Of a DNA stretch of 64,000 bases, positions 24,371-33,337 are shown one piece after another. Source of the DNA: Saccharopolyspora thermophila. Its GTDB lineage: Bacteria > Actinomycetota > Actinomycetes > Mycobacteriales > Pseudonocardiaceae. Below the pieces are notes generated by a model that saw nothing but the letters and a program-made list of their open reading frames with translations, was not told the origin of the DNA and ran no database searches. Position numbers and translations under genes: made by a program. The stretch covers positions 1 through 64,000 of the forward strand of contig NZ_BMMT01000011.1 in the NCBI RefSeq assembly GCF_014646075.1, in the 5' to 3' direction. Position 1 is the stretch's first letter. Each line of letters starts with the position of its first letter.

Positions 24371-24964
24371 TTATTTCGCGGCGGGCAAGGTTGGGATGGA
24401 TGCTTCGAGGGCCTTTTGGGCGAGGCCGCAGGGATCGGTCTTGTTGTCGTCGCTGGTGAAGGCATAAAGCATTTCCCGTTCCGAAACCGCCGCGAACACG
24501 ACGCAGTAACCGTCCTTCGCCGGGTCGCCCTGGTTCGCCCGCACCGCCGGATGCCCAGCAATGGTCAACTCTTGGTAGTCGCTGAACGCCGACTTGTTGT
24601 CGTAGTACTCCTGGATCGACCGATCCTTGATCCGTCCGAGAGAAACCGAGGTGTGCCCGTCCCGGCTGCGCCAGGCGCACGATTCTGGTGCGTCCGCTGA
24701 AATTTTCGGGCCGTCGTTGACCTTGCCTGTTGGCTCGAGTCCCAGCGACGTCGCGGCATCAGCGGGCAGCAAGGCGCACAGCTCGACAGCGAAGGGAGAC
24801 CTGGGGTCGCTGATCTCGGGGCCTGTCTGCGCCTGTGTCGGCCCGGAACTCTGCGGCGATTCGTCACCGGTCGGACCGCCACCCGTGCACGCGGCCAATG
24901 TGCCGGTCAACACGACCCCGGCAGCGAGCACTCCGCTTCGTTTGAGCACGTTCGTCCTCACCAT
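24371..24964 (-). CDS. DUF3558 family lipoprotein
   Basis: 197 residues. Signal peptide with lipobox LAAC (LAAGVVLTGTLAAC), then a Ser/Pro/Gly-rich spacer and the DUF3558 domain with CALLPADAATSLGLEP and ESCAWRSRDG. Two more Cys (GYCVVF and DPCGLA) probably form disulfides. Anchored at the outer face of the membrane. Ten bases after the ESX-like gene, so the two are one transcript. The start at 24964 has GAGG in front; GTG at 24967 is possible. Function of the family unknown. Confidence 0.85.
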   Translation of the reverse strand: MVRTNVLKRSGVLAAGVVLTGTLAACTGGGPTGDESPQSSGPTQAQTGPEISDPRSPFAVELCALLPADAATSLGLEPTGKVNDGPKISADAPESCAWRSRDGHTSVSLGRIKDRSIQEYYDNKSAFSDYQELTIAGHPAVRANQGDPAKDGYCVVFAAVSEREMLYAFTSDDNKTDPCGLAQKALEASIPTLPAAK

Positions 24965-24974
24965 CACGCCTCGA

Positions 24975-25301
24975 TCATGCCTCGTGTCGTACCCGACTCA
25001 CGCTCGCACCTGCCGCGTCGTCGTTCCGCCGGTACTCATCCAGGGTTGCCTTGTACGCGTTGATCTTCTCGGTCAGTTTCGCAGAGAGCTCTCGGGTGGC
25101 TATGCGCAAGGACCCATGATCCCCGGTCGCGCGGTCCTTGATCGCCTTTCGTGCCTTGTTGGTGTACGCGTCGTTGGCAGTGAGCTCCCCAGGCGTAACC
25201 GTCACAGCCTGCTCCATGAGGGCGTCGACGTTGTCACGGATCTCCTCGAGCTTCTTGATGGCACTCTCCAGTGCGTCAGGATCGATGCCGTACCCGGTCA
25301 T
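24975..25301 (-). CDS. ESX/WXG100-like small helical protein
   Basis: 108 residues, all helical: MTGYGIDPDALESAIKKLEEIRDNVDALM, a short break and a second long helix ending SVSRVRHEA. Length and hairpin layout fit an ESX-type (T7SS) substrate or partner, though the central WxG is absent. GAGGGGGAA precedes the ATG at 25301. Paired with the DUF3558 lipoprotein, a combination that recurs in Pseudonocardiaceae. Confidence 0.65.
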   Translation of the reverse strand: MTGYGIDPDALESAIKKLEEIRDNVDALMEQAVTVTPGELTANDAYTNKARKAIKDRATGDHGSLRIATRELSAKLTEKINAYKATLDEYRRNDDAAGASVSRVRHEA

Positions 25302-25618
25302 GCTGCGTTCCCCCTCGTCGTGACACGTCTGATTGCTGATCCATTATTCGTGATCACCAAGTGCGATCAGGGGACAATGGGCTCAGCTGCCACTATGGCG
25401 ACGATCACTCTCTCGATGTGGGTAAGCGCTCCGCCGTTCACCTGGATGTCGCAGCGTGTAGCCGTTCGTCCCGAAGAATCTCCTGCCCGAGGAGAAAGTG
25501 GGAAGGGCGTGGCTGGTCCGAGCTGAAAGACCAAAAGAGAGCGGAACTCAAGCGCCGCCTGGCGCTGGCACCGCCACCGAACGAACTGCCGGGCATGCGG
25601 GCCCGTCCGGTGGCGCGG
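25302..25618. other. Intergenic region, no convincing gene
   Basis: About 315 bases between the ESX-like gene (divergent) and the terminator of the aldo-keto reductase gene. It should contain the promoter of the ESX-like/DUF3558 operon. A short open frame (25361-25621, plus strand) has no ribosome binding site or recognisable product and I do not call it. Confidence 0.5.
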
Positions 25619-25645
25619 TAGGGGCCAGGGCGACCCTGGCCCCTA
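25619..25645 (-). terminator. Strong hairpin terminator of the aldo-keto reductase gene
   Basis: Perfect 12-bp stem TAGGGGCCAGGG (25619-25630), loop CGA, complement 25634-25645, eleven bases after the stop at 25657. Confidence 0.75.
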
Positions 25646-25656
25646 CCCGATCGGGA

Positions 25657-26487
25657 TCAGGCGCCGAACACGTCCGGGTCCGGACCGACGCGCACGCCGG
25701 TCTCCAGCGCGGTGATCGCCGCCACGTCGTCGTCGGCCAGTTCGAAGTCGAAGATGTCGATGTTCTCCTGGATCCGCGACGGCGTGACCGACTTCGGGAT
25801 GGTCACGTTGCCGAGCTGGATGTGCCAGCGCAGCACGATCTGCGCCGGAGACTTGCCGTACTTCTCGGCCAGCGCGGTCAGCGCGGCGTCGTTGAGCAGC
25901 CCGTTGTTGCGGCCCAGCGGGCTCCACGCCTCGGTCGCGATGCCGTGCTCGGTGTGGAAGGCGCGCAGTTCCGCCTGCGGCAGGTTCGGGTGCAGCTCGA
26001 TCTGGTTCACCGCGGGCACCACGTCGGTCTCCTCGAACAACCGGCGCAGGTGCGGGATCTTGAAGTTGGACACCCCGATGGCCTTGGCCCGACCGTCGGC
26101 GTGCAGCTTCTCGAGCGCCTTCCAGGTCTCGACGTAGCGGTCCTTCGCCGGGACCGGCCAGTGGATCAGGTAGAGGTCCACGTAGTCCAGGCCCAGCTTG
26201 GTCAGGCTCTCGTCGAAGGCCCGCAGGGTGCTGTCGTAGCCCTGATCGTCGTTCCACAGCTTGGTGGTGACGAACAGGTCCTCGCGCTTGATGCCCGACT
26301 CGGCGATGGCCTTGCCCACGCCTTCCTCGTTGCCGTACGCCGCCGCGGTGTCGATGCTGCGGTACCCCGCCTGCAGCGCCGCCAGGACCGGCTCGACGAC
26401 CTCCTCGGCCGGGACCTGGAAGACGCCGTAGCCGAGCTGCGGCATCGTCGCGCCGGTGTTCAGCGTGATGTTCGGGACCTGTGTCAT
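25657..26487 (-). CDS. Aldo/keto reductase (2,5-diketo-D-gluconate reductase type)
   Basis: 276 residues from ATG at 26487 (GGAGG about 11 bases upstream). AKR5-like: catalytic tetrad residues in SIDTAAAYGNE (Asp, Tyr), FVTTKLWND (Lys) and YLIHWP (His); C-terminal NADPH-binding TIPKSVTPSRIQEN. Reduces aldehydes or ketones in the cytoplasm; substrate not predictable. Alone, followed by a strong terminator. Confidence 0.92.
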   Translation of the reverse strand: MTQVPNITLNTGATMPQLGYGVFQVPAEEVVEPVLAALQAGYRSIDTAAAYGNEEGVGKAIAESGIKREDLFVTTKLWNDDQGYDSTLRAFDESLTKLGLDYVDLYLIHWPVPAKDRYVETWKALEKLHADGRAKAIGVSNFKIPHLRRLFEETDVVPAVNQIELHPNLPQAELRAFHTEHGIATEAWSPLGRNNGLLNDAALTALAEKYGKSPAQIVLRWHIQLGNVTIPKSVTPSRIQENIDIFDFELADDDVAAITALETGVRVGPDPDVFGA

Positions 26488-26636
26488 GTGGGTGTTTTCC
26501 TCCGCCAATGTCGGATTCGGTGTCGACCCGGCAACGGGCCTACACCGGGATAACCGATTCAGCTAATGCTTCATTCCGGCCGGGGCCGGTAGCGTGCACC
26601 GCCGGCCCCGACCGTAGGCGCCCGAACACGCCGCGG

Positions 26637-27845
26637 CTAGCTGATCTCGGCGGTCTCCGTCGGCTGCGCCGCGCGGTGAAAGGCCACCACCGCGGCCCGC
26701 CGCGGGCGGCGGTCCAGCCAGCCGGACAGCAGCGCGAAGCCCAGGCCCACGGCCGCCAGCAGCGCGCCCACCCAGCTCGGTGCGGTGAGGCCGAACCCGG
26801 CGGCGATGACCAGGCCGCCGAGGTAGGCGCCCAGCGAGTTGGCGATGTTGAACGTCGACTGGATGCTCGCCGACCCCAGCGCCGGGGCATCCTTCGCCTG
26901 GTCCAGGATGCGCGCCTGGATGCTCGGGATGGCCGCGAAGCCGGTCGCGCCGATCAGGAAGACGGTGATCGGCGCCAGCACGAGGCTGTGCGCGGTGACC
27001 ACGAACAGCAGCAGGCTGGCGGCGAGCGCGGTCAGGAACACGTACAGGGTCCGCATCGGGGCCCGGTCGGCCAGCCGGCCGCCGACCGCGGTGCCGACGG
27101 TCATCCCGACGCCGAACAGTGCCAGCAGCACGGTGACCGCGGTCGGCGAGTAGCCGGTGACGTCGGTCAGCACCGGCTTGATGTAGCTGTAGAAGGAGAA
27201 GGTGGCGGCGAAGCCGAACACCACGACCGCGAAGGCCAGCCAGACCTGCGGGCGGCGGAACGCCCGCAGTTCGCCGCGCAGGCTCACGTTGGTGGGCTTG
27301 GGCTGGCTGGGCACCAGTGCCGCGACGGCGGCCAGCGCGACGACGCCGATCACCGCGACCAGGCCGAACGCCGAGCGCCAGCCCAGCGCCTGGCCCAGCA
27401 GCGTGCCGACCGGCACGCCGATGATGTTGGCCACGGTCAGCCCGATGAACATCATCGCGATGGCCTGCGCCCGCTTGTCGGCGGCCACCAGGCTCGCGGC
27501 GACCACGGCGCCCGCGCCGAAGAACGCGCCGTGCGGCAGCCCGGAGACGAACCGGGCGGCGAGCAGCAGCTCGTGCGTCGGGGCGAACGCCGAGCACAGG
27601 TTCCCGACGGTGAACAGCACCAGCATGCTCAGCAGCATGGTCTTGCGGCGGGTCCGCAGGCCCAGGATGGTCAGCAGCGGGGCACCGATCACCACGCCGA
27701 GCGCATACAACGAGATGTAGCCACCGGCGTCCGGGATGGACGCGTGCAGGTCGGCGGCCACGTCGGGCAGCAGCCCCATCATCACGAACTCGGTTGTGCC
27801 GATGCCGAAAGCTGCGATGGCCAGTGCCAGCAGTGCGATGGGCAA
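26637..27845 (-). CDS. MFS drug/sugar efflux transporter (DHA1 family)
   Basis: 402 residues if started at TTG 27845, which has CAGGGAG in front and matches the usual LPIALLALAIAAFGIGTTEFVMMG N-terminus of this family; upstream frame has no similarity. Twelve membrane helices; motif A-like GAPLLTILGLRTRRKT between helices 2 and 3. It resembles the arabinose-efflux/chloramphenicol-resistance branch. Co-directional with the MarR gene upstream, but 316 bases apart. Confidence 0.88.
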   Translation of the reverse strand: MPIALLALAIAAFGIGTTEFVMMGLLPDVAADLHASIPDAGGYISLYALGVVIGAPLLTILGLRTRRKTMLLSMLVLFTVGNLCSAFAPTHELLLAARFVSGLPHGAFFGAGAVVAASLVAADKRAQAIAMMFIGLTVANIIGVPVGTLLGQALGWRSAFGLVAVIGVVALAAVAALVPSQPKPTNVSLRGELRAFRRPQVWLAFAVVVFGFAATFSFYSYIKPVLTDVTGYSPTAVTVLLALFGVGMTVGTAVGGRLADRAPMRTLYVFLTALAASLLLFVVTAHSLVLAPITVFLIGATGFAAIPSIQARILDQAKDAPALGSASIQSTFNIANSLGAYLGGLVIAAGFGLTAPSWVGALLAAVGLGFALLSGWLDRRPRRAAVVAFHRAAQPTETAEIS

Positions 27846-28161
27846 AGAGGTCTCCCTGACTGTGCGTGCCGTGTGGTTTCGGTCGTCGATCCCGAACCCG
27901 GGCGCGCGGCGGTGCGCAGCTGATCGGCGGTGTTCGGGAGGAACGATGCAGGAAGGCGGCGTGCGGTGGCGCTCCCCGGACGGTTCCAACAGTAGTCCAC
28001 GATCAGGGTGTTCCCGAAACGGTTATGAACCGCGCCACTCCCGGATCGTCCGTTCGTCCCGGCAGAGCGGCGAAATCGTCCGTCCACTGTGGAAGATCAA
28101 TGGTGCGGTGCGCACAGCCGTGGTCCGCTGCCGTTGTGCGGTCTGACGAAGCGGTCCGGGT
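27846..28161. other. Intergenic region, nothing identified
   Basis: 316 bases between MarR and MFS genes. I see no gene and no strong hairpin; it must hold the promoter of the MFS gene. Confidence 0.5.
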
Positions 28162-28635
28162 TCAGCGGATGATGCGGTAGCCGGGGTGGACGCCCGGGGT
28201 GAGGTCGTGGCTTTCCGCCACCCGGGTCAGCAGGGCGCGGAGTTGGGCGTGCTCGTCGGGGGTCAGGGCGCGGCAGAAGTCCGCCTCGTGCTCGGCCGCC
28301 ACCGAGCGGATCTCGGCCATCAGTTCCGTGCCCTCCTCGGTGAGGGTCAGCTCGTACACGCGGCGGTCGCGGGTGCTGCGGGTCCGCGTGACCAGGCTGC
28401 GGCCCTCCAGCTCGTCGACGAACGCGACGACCTTGCTCGGCAGCATCCCCAGGCGCTCGGCCAGGTTCTGCTGGCTCAGGCCGGGTTGCCCGGCGATCAT
28501 CCGCAGCACGCCCACCTGGGGCGGGGTCAGGTCCAGGGCGCTGACGCGTTCGGCGAACTTCATCGCGGCGTGGGTACCGAGCTGCGTGAGCAGGAACGCG
28601 GCGCCGACCGGGGGGAGCTCTGCTGGCACGGGCAT
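28162..28635 (-). CDS. MarR-family regulator
   Basis: 157 residues. Winged HTH LTPPQVGVLRMIAGQPGLSQQNLAERLGM, recognition helix PSKVVAFVDELEGRSLV and wing TRTRSTRDRRVYELTLTEEG. Divergent from the DUF2269-like membrane protein with a 39-base gap that contains its probable operator. May also control the downstream MFS gene. Little leader precedes the ATG at 28635, so a leaderless message is possible. Confidence 0.9.
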   Translation of the reverse strand: MPVPAELPPVGAAFLLTQLGTHAAMKFAERVSALDLTPPQVGVLRMIAGQPGLSQQNLAERLGMLPSKVVAFVDELEGRSLVTRTRSTRDRRVYELTLTEEGTELMAEIRSVAAEHEADFCRALTPDEHAQLRALLTRVAESHDLTPGVHPGYRIIR

Positions 28636-28654
28636 ACTCTACCAATTAGAAATG

Positions 28655-28669
28655 ATTCATGGTATGAAT
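28655..28669. promoter_or_regulatory. Putative MarR operator
   Basis: Perfect inverted repeat ATTCAT-GGT-ATGAAT between the MarR and membrane-protein starts. ATGATTCATG is also directly repeated (28652-28661 and 28668-28677). TATGAA at 28663-28668 is placed as a -10 box for a leaderless message starting at the ATG at 28675, so binding here would block transcription. Confidence 0.6.
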
Positions 28670-28674
28670 GATTC

Positions 28675-29220
28675 ATGACGCAAGCTATTTCCCCTCCGAG
28701 ACCCACCCGGCCCGCCCGGCGGGGATTCCCGCCCGCGGTGCGCAAGCTCGTGCTGACGGTGCACGTGATCGCGTCGGTGGCCTGGATCGGCGGCAGCGCG
28801 TGTCTCCTGGTGCTCGGCCTGACGGGCCTGCTCGCCGACGACCCGCAGGTGCAGCGGGCCGCCTACATCGCCGACGGCGCCCTCGGCGCCTGGGTGGCCC
28901 GGCCGGTGAGCATCCTCGCCCTCGTCTCCGGCGTGCTGATCTCGGTCGGCACCAAGTGGGGCCTGTTCCGCTACTGGTGGGTGTTGATCAGCCTCGTCGC
29001 GACCGCCGCCATGACCGCAGCGGTCACCTTCCAGCTCGCCCCGCGGCTCATCCGTGCGGGCGAGAGCGCCCTGGCCGCGCCCCCGGGCGCCGACGTGGTC
29101 GCGGCAGTGGGCCCCGACGCGGCGTCCCTGGTGGTCGCCCCGAGCGTGGCGCTGGTCGCGCTCAGCATCGTCACGGCCCTCAACGTCTACAAGCCGTGGG
29201 GCCGGGTCCGGCGGTCATGA
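28675..29220 (+). CDS. DUF2269-like integral membrane protein
   Basis: 181 residues with four membrane helices: [64 protein letters not shown] and [20 protein letters not shown]. The His in the first helix and conserved Trp fit the DUF2269/CopD-like fold. Divergent from MarR, so probably regulated by it. Its stop overlaps the 3' end of the convergent ctaD gene by six bases. Confidence 0.7.
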   Translation: MTQAISPPRPTRPARRGFPPAVRKLVLTVHVIASVAWIGGSACLLVLGLTGLLADDPQVQRAAYIADGALGAWVARPVSILALVSGVLISVGTKWGLFRYWWVLISLVATAAMTAAVTFQLAPRLIRAGESALAAPPGADVVAAVGPDAASLVVAPSVALVALSIVTALNVYKPWGRVRRS

Positions 29221-30909
29221 CCTGCGGCGCAGCTCCGCGTGCGCTTCCAGCTCCAGCCGCCGCACCATGTGCGGGTAGTGCAGTTCGAACGCCGGGCGGA
29301 TCGAGCGCACCCGGGGCAGCGCGGTGAAGTTGTGCCGCGGCGGCGGGCAGGACGTGGCCCACTCCAGCGAGTTCCCGTGCCCCCACGGGTCGTCCACGTT
29401 GGCCACCACACCGGACCGGTAGCTGGTGACCACGTTGTACAGGAACGGCAGCATCGACGCGCCGAGCACGAACGCACCGATGGTGGACACGATGTTCAGT
29501 GTGGTGAATCCATCGGAGGCCAGGTAGTCGGCGTAGCGGCGCGGCATCCCCTCGGCCCCCAGCCAGTGCTGCACCAAAAACGTCAGGTGGAAGCCGACGA
29601 AGGTCAGCCAGAAGTGCGCCTTGCCCAGCGTCTCGTCCAACATCCGGCCGGTGATCTTCGGGAACCAGAAGTACACCCCGCCGAACACCGCGAACACGAT
29701 GGTGCCGAACAGCACGTAGTGGAAGTGCGCCACCACGAAGTACGTGTCCGTGATGTGGAAATCCAGTGGCGGTGACGCCAGCAGGACCCCGGTCAGGCCG
29801 CCCAGCAGGAACGTCACCATGAACCCCACCGCGAACAGCATCGGGCTCTCGAAGGTCAGCTGGCCCCGCCACATCGTGCCGATCCAGTTGAAGAACTTGA
29901 TCCCGGTCGGCACCGCGATCAGGAAGGTGGCGAAGGAGAAGAACGGCAGCAGCACCGCGCCGGTGGCGAACATGTGGTGCGCCCACACGAGCATCGACAA
30001 ACCCATGATCAGCAGGGTCGCGAACACCAGCCCCGTGTAGCCGAACAGCGGTTTGCGGCTGAACACGGGGATGATCTCGGTGACGATGCCGAAGAACGGC
30101 AGCGCCACGATGTAGACCTCCGGATGCCCGAAGAACCAGAACAGGTGTTGGTAGAGGATCGCGCCGCCGTTGGCCGGGTCGAACGCGTGCCCGCCGAGGT
30201 GCCGGTCGATCAGCAGCGCGAACAGCGCCGCGGCCAGGATCGGGAACGCCATCAGCACCAGCAGGCTGGTGGCCAGGATGTTCCAGCAGAAGATCGGCAT
30301 CCGCCACATCGTCATGCCGGGGCAGCGCAGGCACACCAGCGTGGTGATCATGTTGACGGCGCCGAGAATGGTGCCCAGGCCGCTGACGATGAGCCCGGCC
30401 GCCCACAGGTCGCCTCCGGGTCCGGCGCTGAACTGCTCGCGGGACAGCGGTGGGTACGCGGTCCAGCCGAAGTCGGCGGCGCCGTTGGGCAGCACGAAGC
30501 CGCTGAGCACGATCAGCCCGCCGAACAAGAACAGCCAGAACGAGAACGCGTTCAGCCGGGGGAACGCGACGTCCGGCGACCCGATCTGCAGCGGCAGCAC
30601 CACGTTGGCGAAGCCGAAGATGATCGGCGTGGCGAACAGCAGTAGCATGATCGTGCCGTGCATGGTGAACAGCTGGTTGTACTGCTCCTGGGACAGAAAC
30701 TGCAGGCCCGGCGCGGCCAGCTCACCGCGGATCAGCAGGGCCAACGCCCCGCCGACGATGAAGAAGAAGAACGAGGCGATCAGGTAGAGAATCCCGATCT
30801 CCTTGTGGTCGGTGGTGCGCAGCCACGGCACCAGCCGCTGCCCCTTCGGCCGGTGTGTGGCGGTGAAGGCGCTGGTGGGAACCGGCGCTGGTCTGGTTCG
30901 GATGGCCAT
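29215..30909 (-). CDS. ctaD: Cytochrome c oxidase subunit I (aa3 type)
   Basis: 564 residues, twelve membrane helices. Haem and copper ligands visible: [10 protein letters not shown] (haem a His), [13 protein letters not shown] (CuB His and cross-linked Tyr), WAHHMFATG (CuB His pair) and [11 protein letters not shown] (haem a3/a His). K-channel residues are also present. Actinobacteria often carry several ctaD copies; this one stands alone without subunit II or III genes, so it may be an accessory copy. ATG at 30909 has GGAGGCGAGC upstream. Six-base convergent overlap with the membrane-protein gene. Confidence 0.95.
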   Translation of the reverse strand: MAIRTRPAPVPTSAFTATHRPKGQRLVPWLRTTDHKEIGILYLIASFFFFIVGGALALLIRGELAAPGLQFLSQEQYNQLFTMHGTIMLLLFATPIIFGFANVVLPLQIGSPDVAFPRLNAFSFWLFLFGGLIVLSGFVLPNGAADFGWTAYPPLSREQFSAGPGGDLWAAGLIVSGLGTILGAVNMITTLVCLRCPGMTMWRMPIFCWNILATSLLVLMAFPILAAALFALLIDRHLGGHAFDPANGGAILYQHLFWFFGHPEVYIVALPFFGIVTEIIPVFSRKPLFGYTGLVFATLLIMGLSMLVWAHHMFATGAVLLPFFSFATFLIAVPTGIKFFNWIGTMWRGQLTFESPMLFAVGFMVTFLLGGLTGVLLASPPLDFHITDTYFVVAHFHYVLFGTIVFAVFGGVYFWFPKITGRMLDETLGKAHFWLTFVGFHLTFLVQHWLGAEGMPRRYADYLASDGFTTLNIVSTIGAFVLGASMLPFLYNVVTSYRSGVVANVDDPWGHGNSLEWATSCPPPRHNFTALPRVRSIRPAFELHYPHMVRRLELEAHAELRRRS

Positions 30910-31052
30910 GCTCGCCTCCTACGGCGCCCCTGCTGGCCGTACGGCATACAGTCTTGTCCCGCCGCGGGGCAGCCGCAATCGACCACCGTCACCACCTGCG
31001 AAAACAGCTTTCTGTCGAACCGGGTGTGCGGATACCCGGTGGGCGCCGCGGG

Positions 31053-31631
31053 TCAGGACGTGGTGGCCTGGGCGAGGGCACCGTGGGCCATGCGGTGCAG
31101 GAGGTCCGCCATCGCGTCGGTGTCGATGTGCGTGCTGTGCGGGGTTGAGTTGATCAGGCCGAACACCGCGTGCGCGGCGGCCCGGGCGGTCGGGCGTGAC
31201 AGGTCCGTGCGCAGCTGGCACAGCACGTCCACCCACACCTCGACGTAGCTGCGCTGCAACTCGCGCACCTTGTGCCGGTCGGTCTCGGTGAGGCTGTCCA
31301 GATCCCGCATGTGCACGGTGATCAGCGCCGGGTTGGTCAGGGCGAACTCCACGTGCCAGCGCACCAGCCGGTTCAGCGCGTCCCGCGGGTCACTGGCCGC
31401 GGCGACCCGGTCCTGCCCGCCGACGAGCAGCCGGTCGCTGATGCCGGTGAGCAGCTCGGCGAGCATCGCGTCCTTGCTGCGGAAGTGCCGGTACACGGCG
31501 GGGCCGGAGATACCGACAGCGGCGCCGATGTCGTCGATGCCGACGCCGTGGAAGCCGTAGCGCGCGAACTTCTCCGCCGCGGCGTTGAGGATCTGCTCGC
31601 GGCGGGTCAGCTTGCCGGGTTCGGTGGACAT
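31053..31631 (-). CDS. TetR-family regulator of the adjacent acyl-CoA carboxylase operon
   Basis: 192 residues from ATG at 31631 (the frame extends to 31673 but would overlap the operator). HTH KLTRREQILNAAAEKFARYGFHGVGIDDIG, AVGISGPAVYRHFRSKDAML. Divergent from the carboxylase operon with a palindrome between them; related regulators control leucine/isovalerate and odd-chain acyl-CoA catabolism in actinobacteria, presumably by binding an acyl-CoA. A 7-bp inverted repeat at 31019-31040 follows the stop as a possible terminator. Confidence 0.9.
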   Translation of the reverse strand: MSTEPGKLTRREQILNAAAEKFARYGFHGVGIDDIGAAVGISGPAVYRHFRSKDAMLAELLTGISDRLLVGGQDRVAAASDPRDALNRLVRWHVEFALTNPALITVHMRDLDSLTETDRHKVRELQRSYVEVWVDVLCQLRTDLSRPTARAAAHAVFGLINSTPHSTHIDTDAMADLLHRMAHGALAQATTS

Positions 31632-31664
31632 CGGGATCGATACTAGACGAGTCGCGTTAGGCGC

Positions 31665-31687
31665 CGTTAACATCCGTGGTGTTAACG
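31665..31687. promoter_or_regulatory. Operator palindrome of the carboxylase operon
   Basis: CGTTAACA (31665-31672) and TGTTAACG (31680-31687) form perfect 8-bp arms with a 7-base spacer in the 86-base gap between the divergent TetR and carboxylase starts. Likely TetR binding site, overlapping or next to both promoters. Confidence 0.7.
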
Positions 31688-31717
31688 ATGACTAACTTCC
31701 TCGGAGGGTGTGCACCC

Positions 31718-33331
31718 ATGGATGCGCCCGTCCTGCGCACAGCCGTGGACCCGGGCTCCGCGGACTTCGCCCGCTGCGCCGAGCAGCACGCGAAGCTCGT
31801 CGACGACCTCAACGCCCAACTCGCCCGTGTCCGGCGCGGCGGTCCGGAGAAGGCCCGCGCCCGGCACGTCGAGCGCGGCAAGCTGCTGCCCCGCGACCGG
31901 GTGGACGCGCTGCTCGACCGGGGTTCACCGTTCCTGGAGCTCTCCCCGCTGGCGGCGCACGGCCTCTACGACGACGAGGCGCCTGCGGCGGGCATCATCA
32001 CCGGCGTCGGCCGCGTCTCCGGCCGCGAGTGCGTGATCGTCGCCAACGACGCCACCGTCAAGGGCGGCACCTACTACCCGATGACGGTCAAGAAGCACCT
32101 CCGGGCGCAGGAGGTGGCGCTGCACAACAACCTGCCGTGCCTGTACCTGGTCGACTCCGGCGGTGCGTTCCTGCCCCGGCAGGACGAGGTGTTCCCGGAC
32201 CGCGAGCACTTCGGCCGCATCTTCTACAACCAGGCCACCATGTCCGCCCGGGGCATCCCGCAGATCGCCGCGGTGCTCGGCTCCTGCACCGCGGGCGGCG
32301 CCTACGTCCCGGCGATGAGCGACGAGGCGGTGATCGTCCGCAACCAGGGCACCATCTTCCTGGGTGGCCCGCCGCTGGTGAAAGCGGCCACCGGCGCCGT
32401 GGTCAGCGCCGAGGAGCTCGGCGGCGGCGAACTGCACTCCCGCACCTCCGGTGTCACCGACCACCTCGCCGCCGACGACGCGGACGCGCTGCGCATCGTG
32501 CGCTCCATCGTCAGCACGCTCGGCCCCCGCCCGCCCCGGCCGTGGGAGGTCGCGCCGGTCGAGGAACCCGTGGTCGACCCCGACGAGCTCTACGGCGCGG
32601 TCCCCACCGACTCACGCACCCCGTACGACGTGCGCGAGGTGATCGCCCGGATCGTCGACGGCAGCCGGTTCGCCGAGTTCAAGCACGACTACGGCACGAC
32701 GCTGGTCACCGGCTTCGCCCGCATCCACGGGCACCCGGTGGGGATCGTGGCCAACAACGGGATCCTGTTCGGCGAGTCGGCGCTCAAGGGCGCGCACTTC
32801 ATCCAGCTGTGCGACAAGCGCTCCGTCCCGCTGGTGTTCCTGCAGAACATCTCCGGGTTCATGGTCGGCAAGGAGTACGAGGCCGGCGGCATCGCCAAGC
32901 ACGGCGCGAAGATGGTCACCGCCGTGGCCTGCGCCCGGGTCCCGAAGTTCACCGTGGTCATCGGCGGATCGTTCGGCGCGGGCAACTACTCGATGTGCGG
33001 TCGGGCGTACTCGCCGCGGTTTCTGTGGATGTGGCCGAACGCCCGGATCTCGGTGATGGGCGGCGAGCAGGCCGCGTCCGTGCTGGCCACGGTGCGCCGC
33101 GACCAGATCGAGGCCCGCGGCGAGCAGTGGCCGGCCGAGGACGAGGAGGCGTTCAAGCAGCCGATCCGCGACCAGTACGAGCGCCAGGGCCACCCGTACT
33201 ACGCCACGGCCCGGCTGTGGGACGACGGCGTCATCGACCCGAAGCAGACCCGCACGGTGCTCGGCCTGGCGCTGTCGGCAGCAGCCAACGCACCCCTGGA
33301 ACGGATCTCCTACGGCGTCTTCCGGATGTGA
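31718..33331 (+). CDS. accD1: Acyl-CoA carboxylase beta subunit (methylcrotonyl-CoA carboxylase type)
   Basis: 537 residues from ATG at 31718 (CGGAGGG upstream). Carboxyltransferase of the crotonase superfamily. Typical segments: [57 protein letters not shown] and, in the second half, [25 protein letters not shown] and [21 protein letters not shown]. These are closest to methylcrotonyl-CoA carboxylase beta chains (LiuB, AccD1). It moves the carboxyl from biotin to the acyl-CoA. First gene of a three-gene operon for leucine/isovalerate breakdown. Confidence 0.92.
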   Translation: MDAPVLRTAVDPGSADFARCAEQHAKLVDDLNAQLARVRRGGPEKARARHVERGKLLPRDRVDALLDRGSPFLELSPLAAHGLYDDEAPAAGIITGVGRVSGRECVIVANDATVKGGTYYPMTVKKHLRAQEVALHNNLPCLYLVDSGGAFLPRQDEVFPDREHFGRIFYNQATMSARGIPQIAAVLGSCTAGGAYVPAMSDEAVIVRNQGTIFLGGPPLVKAATGAVVSAEELGGGELHSRTSGVTDHLAADDADALRIVRSIVSTLGPRPPRPWEVAPVEEPVVDPDELYGAVPTDSRTPYDVREVIARIVDGSRFAEFKHDYGTTLVTGFARIHGHPVGIVANNGILFGESALKGAHFIQLCDKRSVPLVFLQNISGFMVGKEYEAGGIAKHGAKMVTAVACARVPKFTVVIGGSFGAGNYSMCGRAYSPRFLWMWPNARISVMGGEQAASVLATVRRDQIEARGEQWPAEDEEAFKQPIRDQYERQGHPYYATARLWDDGVIDPKQTRTVLGLALSAAANAPLERISYGVFRM

Positions 33332-33337
33332 TCAGGG

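Noticed and set aside
25361..25621. 86-codon plus-strand frame in an intergenic region
   Set aside because: No ribosome binding site, no recognisable features, ends inside the terminator of the neighbouring gene.
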